DNA of 64,000 nucleotides, from the NCBI GenBank assembly GCA_020726505.1, contig JAHLEZ010000001.1, positions 4,898,001 to 4,962,000 on the forward strand, in the 5' to 3' direction. Shown piece by piece: positions 11,167 through 22,184 of this stretch. Made by a program: the position numbers and the translations under genes. The notes under the pieces were generated by a model. That model did no database searches, was not told the origin of the DNA, and worked only from the letters and a program-made list of their open reading frames with translations. How positions within the stretch are numbered: the first letter of the stretch is position 1; the number at the start of each line of letters is the position of its first letter. Origin of the DNA: Leptodontidium sp. MPI-SDFR-AT-0119 (lineage: Eukaryota > Ascomycota > Leotiomycetes > Helotiales > Leptodontidiaceae).

Positions 11167-12085
11167 CTTGTCTACGGCGTCGTGGAATTGAGACGGGCTG
11201 TCCGCCGATAACGTCGAGGAATCCAGATTGCCGGTTTTTTCGAGGGTGGATTTAGGTGGATTTGAGTGCAGTGCAGGGTTGTTGAGGTGAGGGTGAGAGT
11301 GAGAGTGAGAGTGTGCAGTGGTGGAGGACAGTTGGACAATCGTGATCAACAATGCAGCGTTGATGGATACATAAGTAGGTGAGTGGGTGTGATTCGTGAC
11401 TTGTGCAACGGAGGTCTAGGTACTGTGGAGGTGGAGCCGTGACTGCAGGGCTTGGGTGCACGATTTGGGTCGATTTGAGGTTATTCGGACTCCCGTCTGT
11501 CTACACCCCTGGCGGCCCTTCTCGCGACTTGACTTGACTTGAGCTGAGGAAAGGTTGCCGGCGCTTGGTTGAGCTAGGGCACGCGTGGGAAGTGGGAAGC
11601 TGACTTTGACGCGATGAGTGGTCCAGGGCAGAAGGCAAGGAAAACGGAAAATGCGGAACAAACCTTTTCAGCAACAGATGTCATTTCCTATGAGCAGTGC
11701 ATGACGGTGATCTCGAGATGGAGATTGTTGTGAGGGGGGGCCGCGGCTCGTTGTCAAGATCAATATCGATAATATCAATATCAACAAGCCAAGTCAATAA
11801 TATCAACGGCGGTCTTTCCAATCCATGACCCTGACCTGGCCGCCCTGTTATGATCTCTCTCTCACGCGTTTTGGAGGTGGGGAGGGGTATTTGTTCGCTT
11901 AATGTAGGCTTTCTGCCGAGCCCCGACTGCCCGACTCCGACCACCAGCCTGACCTGACAGGGGGGCTTGTTACAGAGAAGGCGCCGCCAACATTTTATCA
12001 AGGCGAGGTGAGGTGAGGTGACGCTCATACTCGAACAACAGATACAGAGACATCACCACGACTCTTCCGTTCCACAACAAGGACA
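11167..12085. other. Divergent promoter between Spg1 and the GCV H-protein gene
   Basis: These roughly 920 bases hold both 5' UTRs and promoters. A GTGAGA simple repeat lies at about 11291-11313 and a short GAGGT repeat at about 12005-12020. An AT-rich patch with repeated ATCAATATC words lies near 11757-11805. No gene is seen. Confidence 0.55.
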
Positions 12086-12735
12086 ATGGCATCAATTGCA
12101 CGATCTCTACGGCCAGTGGCCTCCCGATTCTCCGCCGGATCCTGTAGAAATGCAGCATCATGGCGATTCTCTCAGTTCCAGATCCAGTTCCAAGCACGAG
12201 CATTCTCCGCATCTCCTGTTTGTAAGTACACAAATACCTACACACCATATCTTTCAATCTCAGAGAAAGCACATTGGCATAGGATGCATAGCATAGCATA
12301 GCATTATAGGTGCTAATATGATATTCTCTTCATACAGCACAAGCAAAGAGATACACCAAAGACCACGAATGGGTTGAGCTCTCCGAGGATGGCAAGACGG
12401 GCGTCATTGGTATCTCGGACTACGCAGCACACGCTCTCGGCGATGTCGTCTACGTCGAGCTCCCAACGACGCCAATGGAAGTCGAGGCAGGAGATGCGAT
12501 CGGGGCCGTGGAGTCGGTGAAGTCGGCTTCGGATATCAATGCGCCCATCGCCTGCACGATTACCGCTGTCAACGATCTGCTGGAGGAGAAGCCAGGAACG
12601 ATCAATAAGGGACCCGAGGACGACTCGTCGTCGGGAGGATGGGTTGCGAAGGTCGAGGTGGGCGAGGCGGGAGTCAAGGGTTTGGAGGAGTTGATGGATG
12701 CAAAGGCATACAAAGCGTTTACGGAAGATGCTTGA
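12086..12735 (+). CDS. GCV3: Glycine cleavage system H protein, mitochondrial
   Basis: The lipoyl carrier protein shuttles the aminomethyl group between the P, T and L proteins of the mitochondrial glycine decarboxylase. Exons 12086-12221 and 12338-12735 encode 177 residues. The first 45 residues are an Arg/Ser/Ala-rich presequence (ends RAFSASPV). The core starts KRYTKDHEWVEL, continues GISDYAAHALGDVVYVELP, and carries the lipoylation site ESVKSASD with Lys at about residue 107. The length fits the family. The gene is convergent with HEM3, with 242 bases between the stops. Confidence 0.96.
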
Positions 12736-12977
12736 TTGGAATGGAGATGTTGATTTTATGCACATAGAGGTCTCGCACTTCAACAGTGAACAACGGCGTT
12801 CTTTTGGCTGCAAGGAAAGCTATGGATGGGGTGCAATTGATTGATTGTTGGATGGATGGAGCTGAATATGTTGTGCACTTTTCCCCTGCCCTGAAATACA
12901 CGCCCCGCCAGCAAACCAGCCAGCCAGCCATTCTATGTATTGTACATGAAGCTCGTCAGAATAGCAGCGCCGTCTAT

Positions 12978-14033
12978 CTATGCTCCACCTGCTTCCTTGA
13001 TGATGGGTCGGTTGAGGTTAATCTGCTCCAGGATCTTGGCAGCTCCCTTCTCTACCAGCTCCTGGGCTAGCTTCCAGCCAAACTCATCTGCGTCCTTGAC
13101 GTTGAGAATCTCTTCCAATCGCTCTGCAGCCACGCTCTCTTTTCCATCCAGACTGACCACGATAGCCTTCATCAACAGCTTACCCCTCTCAATCCATGTT
13201 GTCTCAACACCAATGGGCACACTGCAGCCTCCCTCCAAAGTCCTCATTAAGCTCCTCTCAGCGATGCCAGACAGAGTAGATGCCTCATCTGACAAAACCT
13301 CCAAAACCTTCATGATCTTGTCATCCCCCTCCCGAACCTCAATGGCAAGTGCGCCTTGACCAACGGCATGCAACATACCCCCACCCGGTGTCGTCGAGTC
13401 CAAATACTGCGTAATCCTTTCCGTCCAATCCATCCTCACAACCCCCGCCACAGCCAGAATCAAGCACGAGTACTCCCCATCCTCAGCATCCAGCTTACCC
13501 AACCTCGTGCCCAGATTCCCTCTCACATCCTTGAACCTCAGATGCGGATACGCCTTCTTAATCTGCGCACTCCGTCTTACACTACTCGTCCCAACAACCG
13601 CTCCCTCAGGCAACTCCAACAAGGTCTTATACTCCAGCCCTTTCTTCATAATAACACAATCCCTCGGATCCTCCCTCTCCATGATACACCCAATGACGCA
13701 CTGATTGGGCAACTGCGTCGGCATGTCCTTCAAGCAGTGCACGATGATATCCAGATCGCCATCCAGCAGCTGGGCCTCCAGCTCGTGCGTCCACAGGCTC
13801 TTGGCCCCGAACTCGTGCAGCGCCGTCACCTGGTTCTTGTCGCCCATCGTCGCCATGGCGTGGATCTCGTACGTGTTCTCAGGGTGCGCTTTCTTCAGCG
13901 ATGCGACTACCATGTCGGCTTGCACCATCGCCAGCGCGGATCTGCGCGTCCCGATGCGGATTGTGGTGTTGGTGGTTGTGGGGTCGAGAGGGGCTCGAGA
14001 GGATGTCGAGGGGAGTTGTTCGTGGGTCGCCAT
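12978..14033 (-). CDS. HEM3: Porphobilinogen deaminase (hydroxymethylbilane synthase)
   Basis: The enzyme joins four porphobilinogen units into hydroxymethylbilane, the third step of heme synthesis, in the cytosol. It is a single exon of 351 residues. Signatures are IRIGTRRSALAMVQ at the N-terminus, HCLKDMPTQLP (catalytic Asp region), GTSSVRRSAQ and FKDVRGNLGTRL (substrate-binding Arg residues), and LEGGCSVPIGVE, whose Cys at about residue 270 carries the dipyrromethane cofactor. The frame stays open upstream to a GTG at 14198 through a Gln/Pro-rich stretch, but the first ATG is at 14033 and is followed at once by the conserved fold, so I start there. It is intronless, unlike most neighbours. 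Confidence 0.96.
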   Translation of the reverse strand: MATHEQLPSTSSRAPLDPTTTNTTIRIGTRRSALAMVQADMVVASLKKAHPENTYEIHAMATMGDKNQVTALHEFGAKSLWTHELEAQLLDGDLDIIVHCLKDMPTQLPNQCVIGCIMEREDPRDCVIMKKGLEYKTLLELPEGAVVGTSSVRRSAQIKKAYPHLRFKDVRGNLGTRLGKLDAEDGEYSCLILAVAGVVRMDWTERITQYLDSTTPGGGMLHAVGQGALAIEVREGDDKIMKVLEVLSDEASTLSGIAERSLMRTLEGGCSVPIGVETTWIERGKLLMKAIVVSLDGKESVAAERLEEILNVKDADEFGWKLAQELVEKGAAKILEQINLNRPIIKEAGGA

Positions 14034-15596
14034 GTTGAAGGCGTAGGGAGGGAATTGGTGGTTGTATTGTTGTTGTTGTTGGTCGAGGAGGAGATGGTGG
14101 AGGGGTTGTGTTGTCTCTTTTTTGATGTTGATGGTGGGGTTGATTCTTGGAGGTGGCAGCAGCAGCGGCGGCCCCGCCGCCAATTCAGCCGAGGCCACCA
14201 GCTCTTATTTTCTCTTTTGACATTCGATTGTCAACAATGGGGTTTTTGTTGCCAATCCATATTGCGATTATTAGCATAGCGAGAGGGATGTGTGAGGCTA
14301 GCAGTACAGCTAACCCTAGCTGCTTTCCAATACCTGTTTGGATTTTGAATTGTCAACAGACGCGACGCGCCGTCAACAGCAAATCGTTCCAGGGGGCGGA
14401 CTGCAGGCTGGATTTATATCTCCTGTTTCGATGCATAATCGAATATCCTCAAGCTTTGTTGGAATTGGTACAGTCAGTAATTGTAAGTAATACTTTGAGA
14501 AGTCGATAAGAACAAACAGAATGTACGGATGCGTCAGGAACGAGGAGGACATCGTGTCTTGAAGTCCTCGTGGAACTGAGCATTAGGTTTTGGGAAATAA
14601 TAGGCTTTGGTTGAAGTTTTAGGTTCGCGAGATTAATTCATCTTCTGCTTGAAATATACTTTGGCAGTAAGACTTGCAGCTCGTCCGACCATTGATTCGG
14701 TAGAGTTTAGTAATCTCTTTTGGACGGTTGTTGTTTTGTACGTTTTGAATTCTTTCCTTTGAGGTATCATTTGGATTGTGGTCAAGTGTATTAAACCTCT
14801 CCTGCGGATTTGTCTTGAATTTTATTTATTCATTTTTCGGTCGTTTTATACTTCATATCTGCTTGCTACTAGCATAATTTGTCCATTTATCTAATGATAT
14901 CACGTCCCTATATTGTTTCACTTTATCATGAGGGCACCATGAAGTTTCGGTGTAACTAAGCCGAGGTCCTCCACACAATGCATACTAGAGTGACTGCCAG
15001 CCTATCTCGTGGCACTATCCAGATTCAGCATCTGCAGGAATCCATACGTCTTGCTCATACATAGATGCACGCACCCAAGCCCAGAATACGATACGAAGTT
15101 CAGTTCGTGTTCTTCATTTGCTGAGGCTGTGCTTTCCTGTCCAGTGCAGCGAGACCTGCCTGTCCAGCCACACGGCCCCGCATCCGCTTGTGCTTCAGGC
15201 GGCCTGACTCTTGTGGTTGACTCACTCTCTCCGCATCGTCAATTCACAACATCAGGGTTGGAGGACATATATACCTACGAAAGAAGGTTGGGTTGGATTA
15301 GGAGCTTGAGGATTGTTTATTCACCGTGCATGTAATTCGAAAAGAGCAATTGAGGGATTTGCGCCTGCTTTATTGTTCGCATTTGCTTGCCAACCCACTT
15401 CTGTAAACTCATACTCGGTACCAAATATCCGCACGCCACATCTTCGTATTCGAAGACCTTCAATTACAAATATCTAGGTAAGTACTTGATTAAGCGTTAA
15501 TGATGATTTTCTTAACCATGATTTAGAAACATACTCATCCTCAACTCTTCACAACCACAAAAGTAGCCCCGCACTTAGTAACTGTACCATCCATCC
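14034..15596. other. Long divergent intergenic region, HEM3 to F-box gene
   Basis: This 1.56 kb stretch holds the 5' regions of two divergent genes. A CAGCAGCAGCGGCGG run lies near 14155-14172. The section at 14700-14960 is AT-rich. I found no coding signal or transposon ends. It marks the boundary between the conserved block and the more accessory genes. Confidence 0.55.
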
Positions 15597-17397
15597 ATGG
15601 CGGAAACTCACCCCCCATACCTCAAACTACCCAACGAGCTCTGGGACCTCATCTTCTCATACGGCTTCGCGCGAAAAGATTTCCTCGTCTTCAGCACCAT
15701 CAACAGAGTATTCAACAAAGCCGTGGAACCCTCGCTCTACTCGTCCTTCACCTGGATCCCAGACCTCTCGGTTTGGTTCCCTGTTGCGAGGTGAGCTTAA
15801 CTACCCAATATACAGTGCTGTGTCCTATATTTCTAACACGGAATGTTTGTAGTTCTTTGGACAATCGTGATATTCGATCGTATACAAGGAGCAGAAGGCG
15901 GAACCGGACCGGACCGCCCGAAGGGTACTTCAGTCAACAGAAACCGTATTTGTTTCTTAGGTCGATTCTGGAGTCGCCGAGACGCGCTGGTTATGTCAAG
16001 GAAGTCAGGCTGTTGGCACCTTCTTCTGATGTTGGAATTTTCGTAAGTTACTCCAATTTCTTGCCTGGCAAAGCCAAGTTTTTCGGAACATTGGGTCTTT
16101 TGTAGTCCAGCAAGTGTTTTGGAGAAGCTACCAAAGTGGCTTGTTCATAGTGCAACTATCTCCATCTTCTCATCTTAAACGCACCTAAATGCATTTTCTA
16201 ATACTCCTCGTTTTAGTGGGACTCATACCAAGCACGGGAATGCGGACTCAGTATTGCTCAGTTCGAGACTTGCAAGCGGACAATAGAGTTTCTTCCCTCG
16301 GAGCTGCACAGCTACTGGCTCGACGGCCTTTACAAGGGCAAATTAGATGTCATTATGGGCATACTTCTTTTAAGTCTAACTGGTTTGACATCTATCGAGA
16401 TACGGCTACGAGACGCATCGACTATCGGAAGCACAGTCTTTGATGCCCTCATCTCGCCCATGGCATCTCGCCCTCATCATTATAGATATCCACACATGAA
16501 GTCCGTCAAGGTGTCCATTGATCATATGTATGGCCATCCTTCTAGGAATGTCTATGAGCTTCATCGAGAGGACTTCTTTTCTGCTTATCTTCAGGTCCCA
16601 AGTTTCCTTGAATTCAAACAGCTCGAGTACGTACGTCCCTAAGTGCATTCAGTGCTATCAAAGTTGGATCCGCAACTTTCCACGCCACCCAAAGCACACT
16701 GCACACTGCACAATTTAACTAGTGTTTTCCTTTATTTTACTGACCTGAAACATCCAGATCTCTCTCAGTAACATACTGCTCGCCCGGCAACTTCTGGCGC
16801 GGCAAACTATCCTCCGCCTTGAACCTCCGAAAGTTAGCTCTCAGGAACGGGCTCATCAACGAGCGCATTCTAACAACTTTCCTCGAGTCAACTCCACATC
16901 TCGAAGATCTCGATTGCGAATTAGTCTACGACAACGGCGCACAGCAATATCTCAACTGCAACAACCTCAAATCCGCACTCAGCCTAGTCCAAAATACCTT
17001 GAAGCGACTCGTCCTTGACATCCGGGTCATCTACAGCCCAGAATGGAACCCCATCCCATGGGACATTTTGAATTCCATGGGGAGTCTGAAGGGTTTTGAG
17101 AAGCTCAGATATCTGGATATACCGATGATTCTGTATGCTACGGAGATAAACAATGCGTCAGCGGCGGCGTCGCTGGTGCCTTTCGCTGTGAGGGAGGTTG
17201 ATTATTGGGGTCTTGTCTTGCCTGATGCACTGGAGTGCTTTGGGATTAGACCGAATGGGCCGGATTATCATCATCGGTATGAGGCGGAGAGGTGTGTGGA
17301 GGTTTATTTTAGGATGAATCCTGGGGTTAAGAGGATTTTCCCGGGTTTGGACTCTGGTGATGATGATGATGATTTATTTGGATGGGTGGGTGTATGA
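15597..17397 (+). CDS. F-box protein
   Basis: Four exons, 15597-15790, 15853-16042, 16217-16626 and 16758-17397, encode 477 residues. The N-terminus is an F-box (LKLPNELWDLIFSYGFARKDFLVFSTINRVFNKAV, about residues 9-45), which docks to Skp1 in SCF ubiquitin ligases. The rest has scattered Leu-rich segments like fungal F-box proteins of unknown target, and the C-terminus carries a run of Asp (DSGDDDDDLFGW). Exon 2 ends at a phase-0 GTAAGT and exon 3 begins at a phase-0 AG, so the 174-nt intron is consistent. That intron, however, contains a coding-looking stretch in another frame (see findings), so exon 3 may be incomplete or the gene damaged there. Confidence 0.78.
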
Positions 17398-17755
17398 TTT
17401 CGCAGAGGCAGGCAAATATTGGGAATTGCGTAAACGAGGTCTTGAACGCACCTTGTTCTTGTTCAGGCTTGGGAGCAATTGGAGCTCATTTCACACTATT
17501 TTTTTTATTTTTACAATCCATCTTGCCAAATGGGACATCATTTCACTACTTAAGTGCTTGAAAATCATCAATTCAGTAACCAGGTATTCCGTACTCCAGA
17601 TTTCAAGCCATCATTTTTTTCCCCCCACAAACCTCAACACCGCATAAATCCGTCTATAGTGCCGTATCCCCAACACCTTTTTCCTCCCTCCACCTTTTCC
17701 AACATACAACTCCATCATAAATCAACAAACCAAACACCATCACACAACGCCACAC
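17398..17755. other. Convergent 3' region
   Basis: A 358-base gap lies between the F-box gene and the leftward zinc-finger gene. It is T- and C-rich with no gene and probably contains both polyadenylation regions. Confidence 0.6.
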
Positions 17756-19459
17756 TCACGCAGAACCTTCCCTCCCACCCTTAAAGCAGCTATACTTATC
17801 CACCTGCTTCCCATGTCTACTCCTCACATGCCGAACCAAATTATCCACACGGTTAAACGGCCTCCCCTTCCCCTTCGATCGACTACAAGCCTCGACCTCA
17901 CAGTAGAACTTCGGCCGCGAATGGATACTATCAACATGTCTCTTCAGATCCTTCGCGAGCGTGAAATACGTCGGCGTGCTACACGATTTACAGATATAAG
18001 ACACACCTGCACTCTCACTGTCATTGGACGAGGATTGGGATGAGGATGGGGACGACTTCGGCTCATCCGACAGCGAGTCCCTCATGCCCAATAACCGTGC
18101 CTGTGGTCTCGGCGTAGTCGGTTCAGGACTCGAGAACGACGACTCAGAAGATGATCCGCACACGCTCGAAGCGAGATGTTGCTGTGATATTTGTGCGTTG
18201 ATCATCACCCCATGATTAAAGATGCGCTGGTGTGCTATCTGGATATTCTCCTCCAGTAACCCGCATACCGTGTCATGGATCTCAGTTGATCCCCAACCGC
18301 CTCTCACGGGGTACCTGGATGCTTTCCAGAACCGGAGAGCTTGTGGTGAGGGTTGGAAGGGGGAGGATTGGCTCTGGCTGTGGTTCTGGGTCTGTTGCCG
18401 GAAGGGAATCAGGTAGTTAGGCGTGTAGGGCGCGATGGCGGTTTGTTCGAAGGGGAGGGCGTGGGAGGTTGTTGCGTTGCGGCGCCAGTAGTAGAGCAGC
18501 CATTGGATGAAATGGACTGCTGGGGCGAAGAGGAATGTGTTGAGAGGGGTGTAGATCTCTGGTAGGGGGATTTCGTGTTGGACGTCTTCTCGGAGCCAGC
18601 TTTGCTCCAGGTCGTGCTTGATGTCGAGGATCCAGGTGTTGCAGTCTTCGAACCAGTCGAGCACGGTTTGGACTTTGTCTTTCTGGATCTGGGTCGCGGC
18701 GGGTGCTGGTTTATTGATTTTCGAAGGTCGGATTGCGTCGATGGATGTGTGTGGTTGCATTACCTCGGAGAGAAAATCCACCATTCGAGAGCCGACGGGA
18801 GAGAGTTCTTGGGGATTGAGACTTTGAATCTCGTCTAGGATCTCGCTTGATACTGAGAGCCTATTCAATCAATTAACTCTTGTTTTCTGCCTAAATTATT
18901 CTAGTTGCAGCTTGAAGCGAAGTTTAGGGCAAAGCTCGGCTCTCGGTTATCGCCACCGCTCAAAACATAACACTGGAATGGAGGAATCATCTCACCAGTC
19001 GTTCAGCAGGTCTAAGGTCGTTGCGAGATCTTTTCCATCTGGTGAAGGCGGCACGTATTCGGGTATCGAGGAACTGAACTCGGCTATCGACTTCAGACGG
19101 CATAGAGCCTCAAACCGGCAGGGCTCGAGAGGATCATTTGGATCGTATGCATATGACTGGAAGAAGGTGACAATCTTAACGCCGGTACCAGTCGCTCGGA
19201 ATCTGAGCAAGGCGAGCTTCTGAACTGATTCGCTGGAGAGGGAAACCATGGGGACTAATACCCGGGGGCTGCGATTGCGGGGTGAGGGTGAGGGTGGAAA
19301 AACGTGGTTGTTGGGTTTGTGATCGGTAGCGATGAGACCTGAGAAGCGCGGGAGGACTTTAGGTACAGTACAGCGCTGAACAGAGATCCTTGGCAGCCTG
19401 TAATCACAAAAGCCTGAAGGCTTCGGGCTGCTTAAATGTGGATCTCCAGGTTGGGACAT
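17756..19459 (-). CDS. C2H2 zinc-finger protein
   Basis: Exons 19459-18996 and 18860-17756 encode 522 residues; the join restores DLLNDWLSVSSEI. Two C2H2-type fingers sit at the C-terminus: YICKSCSTPTYF...HVDSIH and FYCEVEACSRSK...RHVRSRH, the second with a longer Cys-His spacing. The middle holds a Ser/Pro/Gln-rich stretch and a tract with several Trp residues (WLLYYWRR). This layout is common in fungal proteins annotated only as zinc-finger domain proteins; a DNA-binding role is inferred. The start is uncertain: the ATG at 19459 is used here, but an ATG at 19249 (MVSLSSESVQK) has a stronger context and begins the part that looks conserved. Confidence 0.8.
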
Positions 19460-20271
19460 GGCATATTCTGGGTACCTCAGACTCAGCTGACGTTGACGCT
19501 TGTTCGGAGGATGAGTGGGCTTGATGATTAAGAGCGCAGGAACCCCTCCTAGTTTTTGTTTGCTTCTGGGACCCCACCACGAAGAACAACCCTGCGGCTG
19601 CTTACCGCAAGCACTCGTCCCAAAGAGGATATTGTGAGCACGAATCGATTTGACTGGACTGAGAAGCGCCCTCGGCTCGTCTATTAGCTGGGCGTTATGC
19701 AGGCAGTTGGGGGCGAGATCCTCCTCGCTGGCGTCTGATATGCTTCCCTATCTTAATTCCGAGGCAGGTAAGCTCTATAAACTGACAATGTGCTGCTGAT
19801 TGTAGTATTTTGAGCTTCGTTTTATTCGTGTCAACGTCTTCCTTTCGACCGCTCAGAAAGGGGCATCGCCGGCCGGTCCGAGCTTCGGTGCTTCTCCCAA
19901 CAAATCTACCTTTCGGAAGTGAGGGCCGACTTCACCAGGTGTCGCGATTGGAGTCTTGGTACAACACGGAAAAACTGTGGTCTGATTCCCTCGATACGGA
20001 GTCCTAGTTTTTCCCTTGGTCCTCCTTTGTTTCCTATTTTTATTGTGGTTATCTTGGTATTTTCCATGGTGTAATGGTTGTTGGGAGCGCCTTCGGCTAT
20101 TTCAGCGGTCTACCAGATCCACCATTGGAACAATTTCCAGGAGGCGCATCTCGGCGGTGAATCTCTCTTACCTGATGAGGCTTTTCGGCCTTACTTTGGA
20201 CGACGTCGCTATCTCAATCATCAAGGTTTGCCAAGTCTGGCTGTCTTTTCTGGCTCATTAATCACATCGAC
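19460..20271. other. Divergent region, zinc-finger gene to HET gene
   Basis: These 812 bases hold no supported gene. They separate two divergent start codons and so should contain both promoters. Reading frames of 60-80 codons here are not family-like. Confidence 0.55.
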
Positions 20272-22184
20272 ATGTGGTTACTCGATACTTCTACCTTGGC
20301 GCTGAGCTCATTCATGGGCGATGACGTTCCTCCGTACGCAATATTGTCTCATACTTGGGGTGCTGAAGAGGTTTCGCTACAAGATATGCTCAGTCTTCAA
20401 AACCCAGTCAATCAAACTTTCGATTTCCGTGGTGCGCTGGCTCAAAAGCTCGTTTTGGCAATCAAAGATAGAGCTGGGTATCTCAAGATCAAGCAGTGCT
20501 GTGCCCAAGCACTTACGGATGGCTATAAATACGCATGGGTCGACACTTGCTGTATCGACAAGACGAATAGCTCTGAGCTGTCAGAAGCAATCAACTCCAT
20601 GTTTAGATGGTACCAGAATGCCGCCGAGTGTTACGCGTTTCTTGATGACATTGAACCTGGCTCTGATCTTGACCGACTTGGCGATAGTAAATGGTTCTCG
20701 AGAGGATGGACTTTGCAGGAACTCATTGCGCCTCCAAGTGTCGTGTTCTTTGACCGCATTTGGACCAGGATAGGGACTAGAGCTGCCTTGACCGCCGTCA
20801 TAGGAAGACGCACCGGTATCCCCTCCGATGTGCTCGTCGACTATCAGCAGACATTAGGGCACTATAGTCTAGCTCAGACTATGTCTTGGGCTTCCAAAAG
20901 AGAGACAACAAGGGCTGAGGATAGGGCATACTCCCTACTAGGGCTGTTCAATGTCAATATGCCGATGCTGTAAGTTGACATTCGAGATCCGAGATCATCC
21001 TATCTTGCTCGTTTGCGAGCAAAGAAGATATTCGCTAACTTCTCGCTTCTATAGATATGGAGAGGGAGGAGCAGAGGCATTTCTCAGAGTACGTCGTTTT
21101 TCCAATTGCTGGAATTCTCGTCTTTTTTGCAAACTTTGACACTGTCCTTCGATCCGTCATTTTCCCCATTTCGTTTTGGGCTCTGAGGTCTAGCTTGTAA
21201 TACTGTACTGACACTGTGAGAACTCTGTAGCTTCAGCTCGAGATCATCAAAACTTCGGTGGATCATTCCATCTTCGCATGGATTGGAGATGGCGGCAGCT
21301 CAACACTCGAGGGACCATTCGCGCCCAGTGCCGATTACTTTGCCCAGTGTGGAGATATCGTCGTCGATCCTCTGGCCGACAAACTTACCTACGAGATGAC
21401 CAACTTAGGGCTACGTATCAAGTTATACATTTCTGTAAAATTTGGTGTTGTCGGGGCTTCATATGTAGGTGGGTGGGCAAGTCTAAATTGTCTACATAGT
21501 GGAGACGAAACAGCCGTCGGGATATGGCTCACGGGACTTTCTGTGAAGAGTCAGCACGCCCCTATAAAGCAGCTCATGCGAACGAAATCACACAGCATTC
21601 GTCCCCGTACCGAAGACCAAGATCTCTTATTGACCGAAATCTACCTCATTGATCCAAGCGTTAAGATCCTAGGTGGCTTCGGCTCGCTAAGCTCGCAGAG
21701 CCTACCTCGGCCAAACAGGATCTGTCGGGTTCGTGCTTACCCATTCCTTCGACTTCATTACGAGCTGGACAGAGTGAAGAATTGGGCAGTGGTGGGTTCT
21801 TCCAAGGATTTAAATCCAAGAGACCGCAGTTACTTTCTTCTAAATGTTCCTGGGAATTGCGACGAGCCTGGAACACTCCTCTTCAAGCAGACATACAAGG
21901 GGATCAATTTGTTCGCGATACGTCTAAGCTTGAAATCCGACAAGTTCTCTTGGAGCATTGCTAGTCTAAACAATTTTCCCGGGTCTGTCGAACGTGGTAT
22001 AGAGACGCTCGAACTGCACAATAACAACTTGTACGTGGACGTTGCAGAGTATGGTGAAAAGAGAAGTCGGACGACTAGTCTTTTCGCAGGTGAGCCTATC
22101 ACTATTAAAGTGACCCGTGTTATCATTTCTAGAAAACATGGGTTTGATATCAGATTGGGTCTCAGTGACGACAAGGAATTGTAG
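20272..22184 (+). CDS. HET-domain protein (heterokaryon incompatibility type)
   Basis: Exons 20272-20969, 21055-21088 and 21231-22184 encode 561 residues; the middle exon is only 34 nt. The HET domain fills about the first 250 residues: MWLLDTSTLAL at the start, PYAILSHTWG, YAWVDTCCIDK, SSELSEAINSMFRWYQNA, and SRGWTLQELIAP, then AEDRAYSLLGLF and MLYGEGGAEAFLRLQ...HSIFAW across the small exon. HET-domain proteins trigger non-self recognition and cell death after hyphal fusion between incompatible strains. The C-terminal 300 residues show no WD or NACHT repeats and no motif I recognise. Many HET genes exist per genome, so involvement in actual incompatibility cannot be deduced. Confidence 0.93.

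Noticed and set aside
11291..11313. GTGAGA repeat as a regulatory element
   Set aside because: It is an ordinary microsatellite in the Spg1 leader with no supporting context.
14034..14198. N-terminal extension of HEM3 from a GTG codon
   Set aside because: The codon is not ATG and the extension is Gln/Pro low-complexity; the conserved protein starts after the ATG at 14033.
13356..14279. 307-codon reading frame antisense to HEM3
   Set aside because: It overlaps a clear porphobilinogen deaminase on the other strand, is Arg/His/Gln-rich as expected of a shadow frame, and has no motif.
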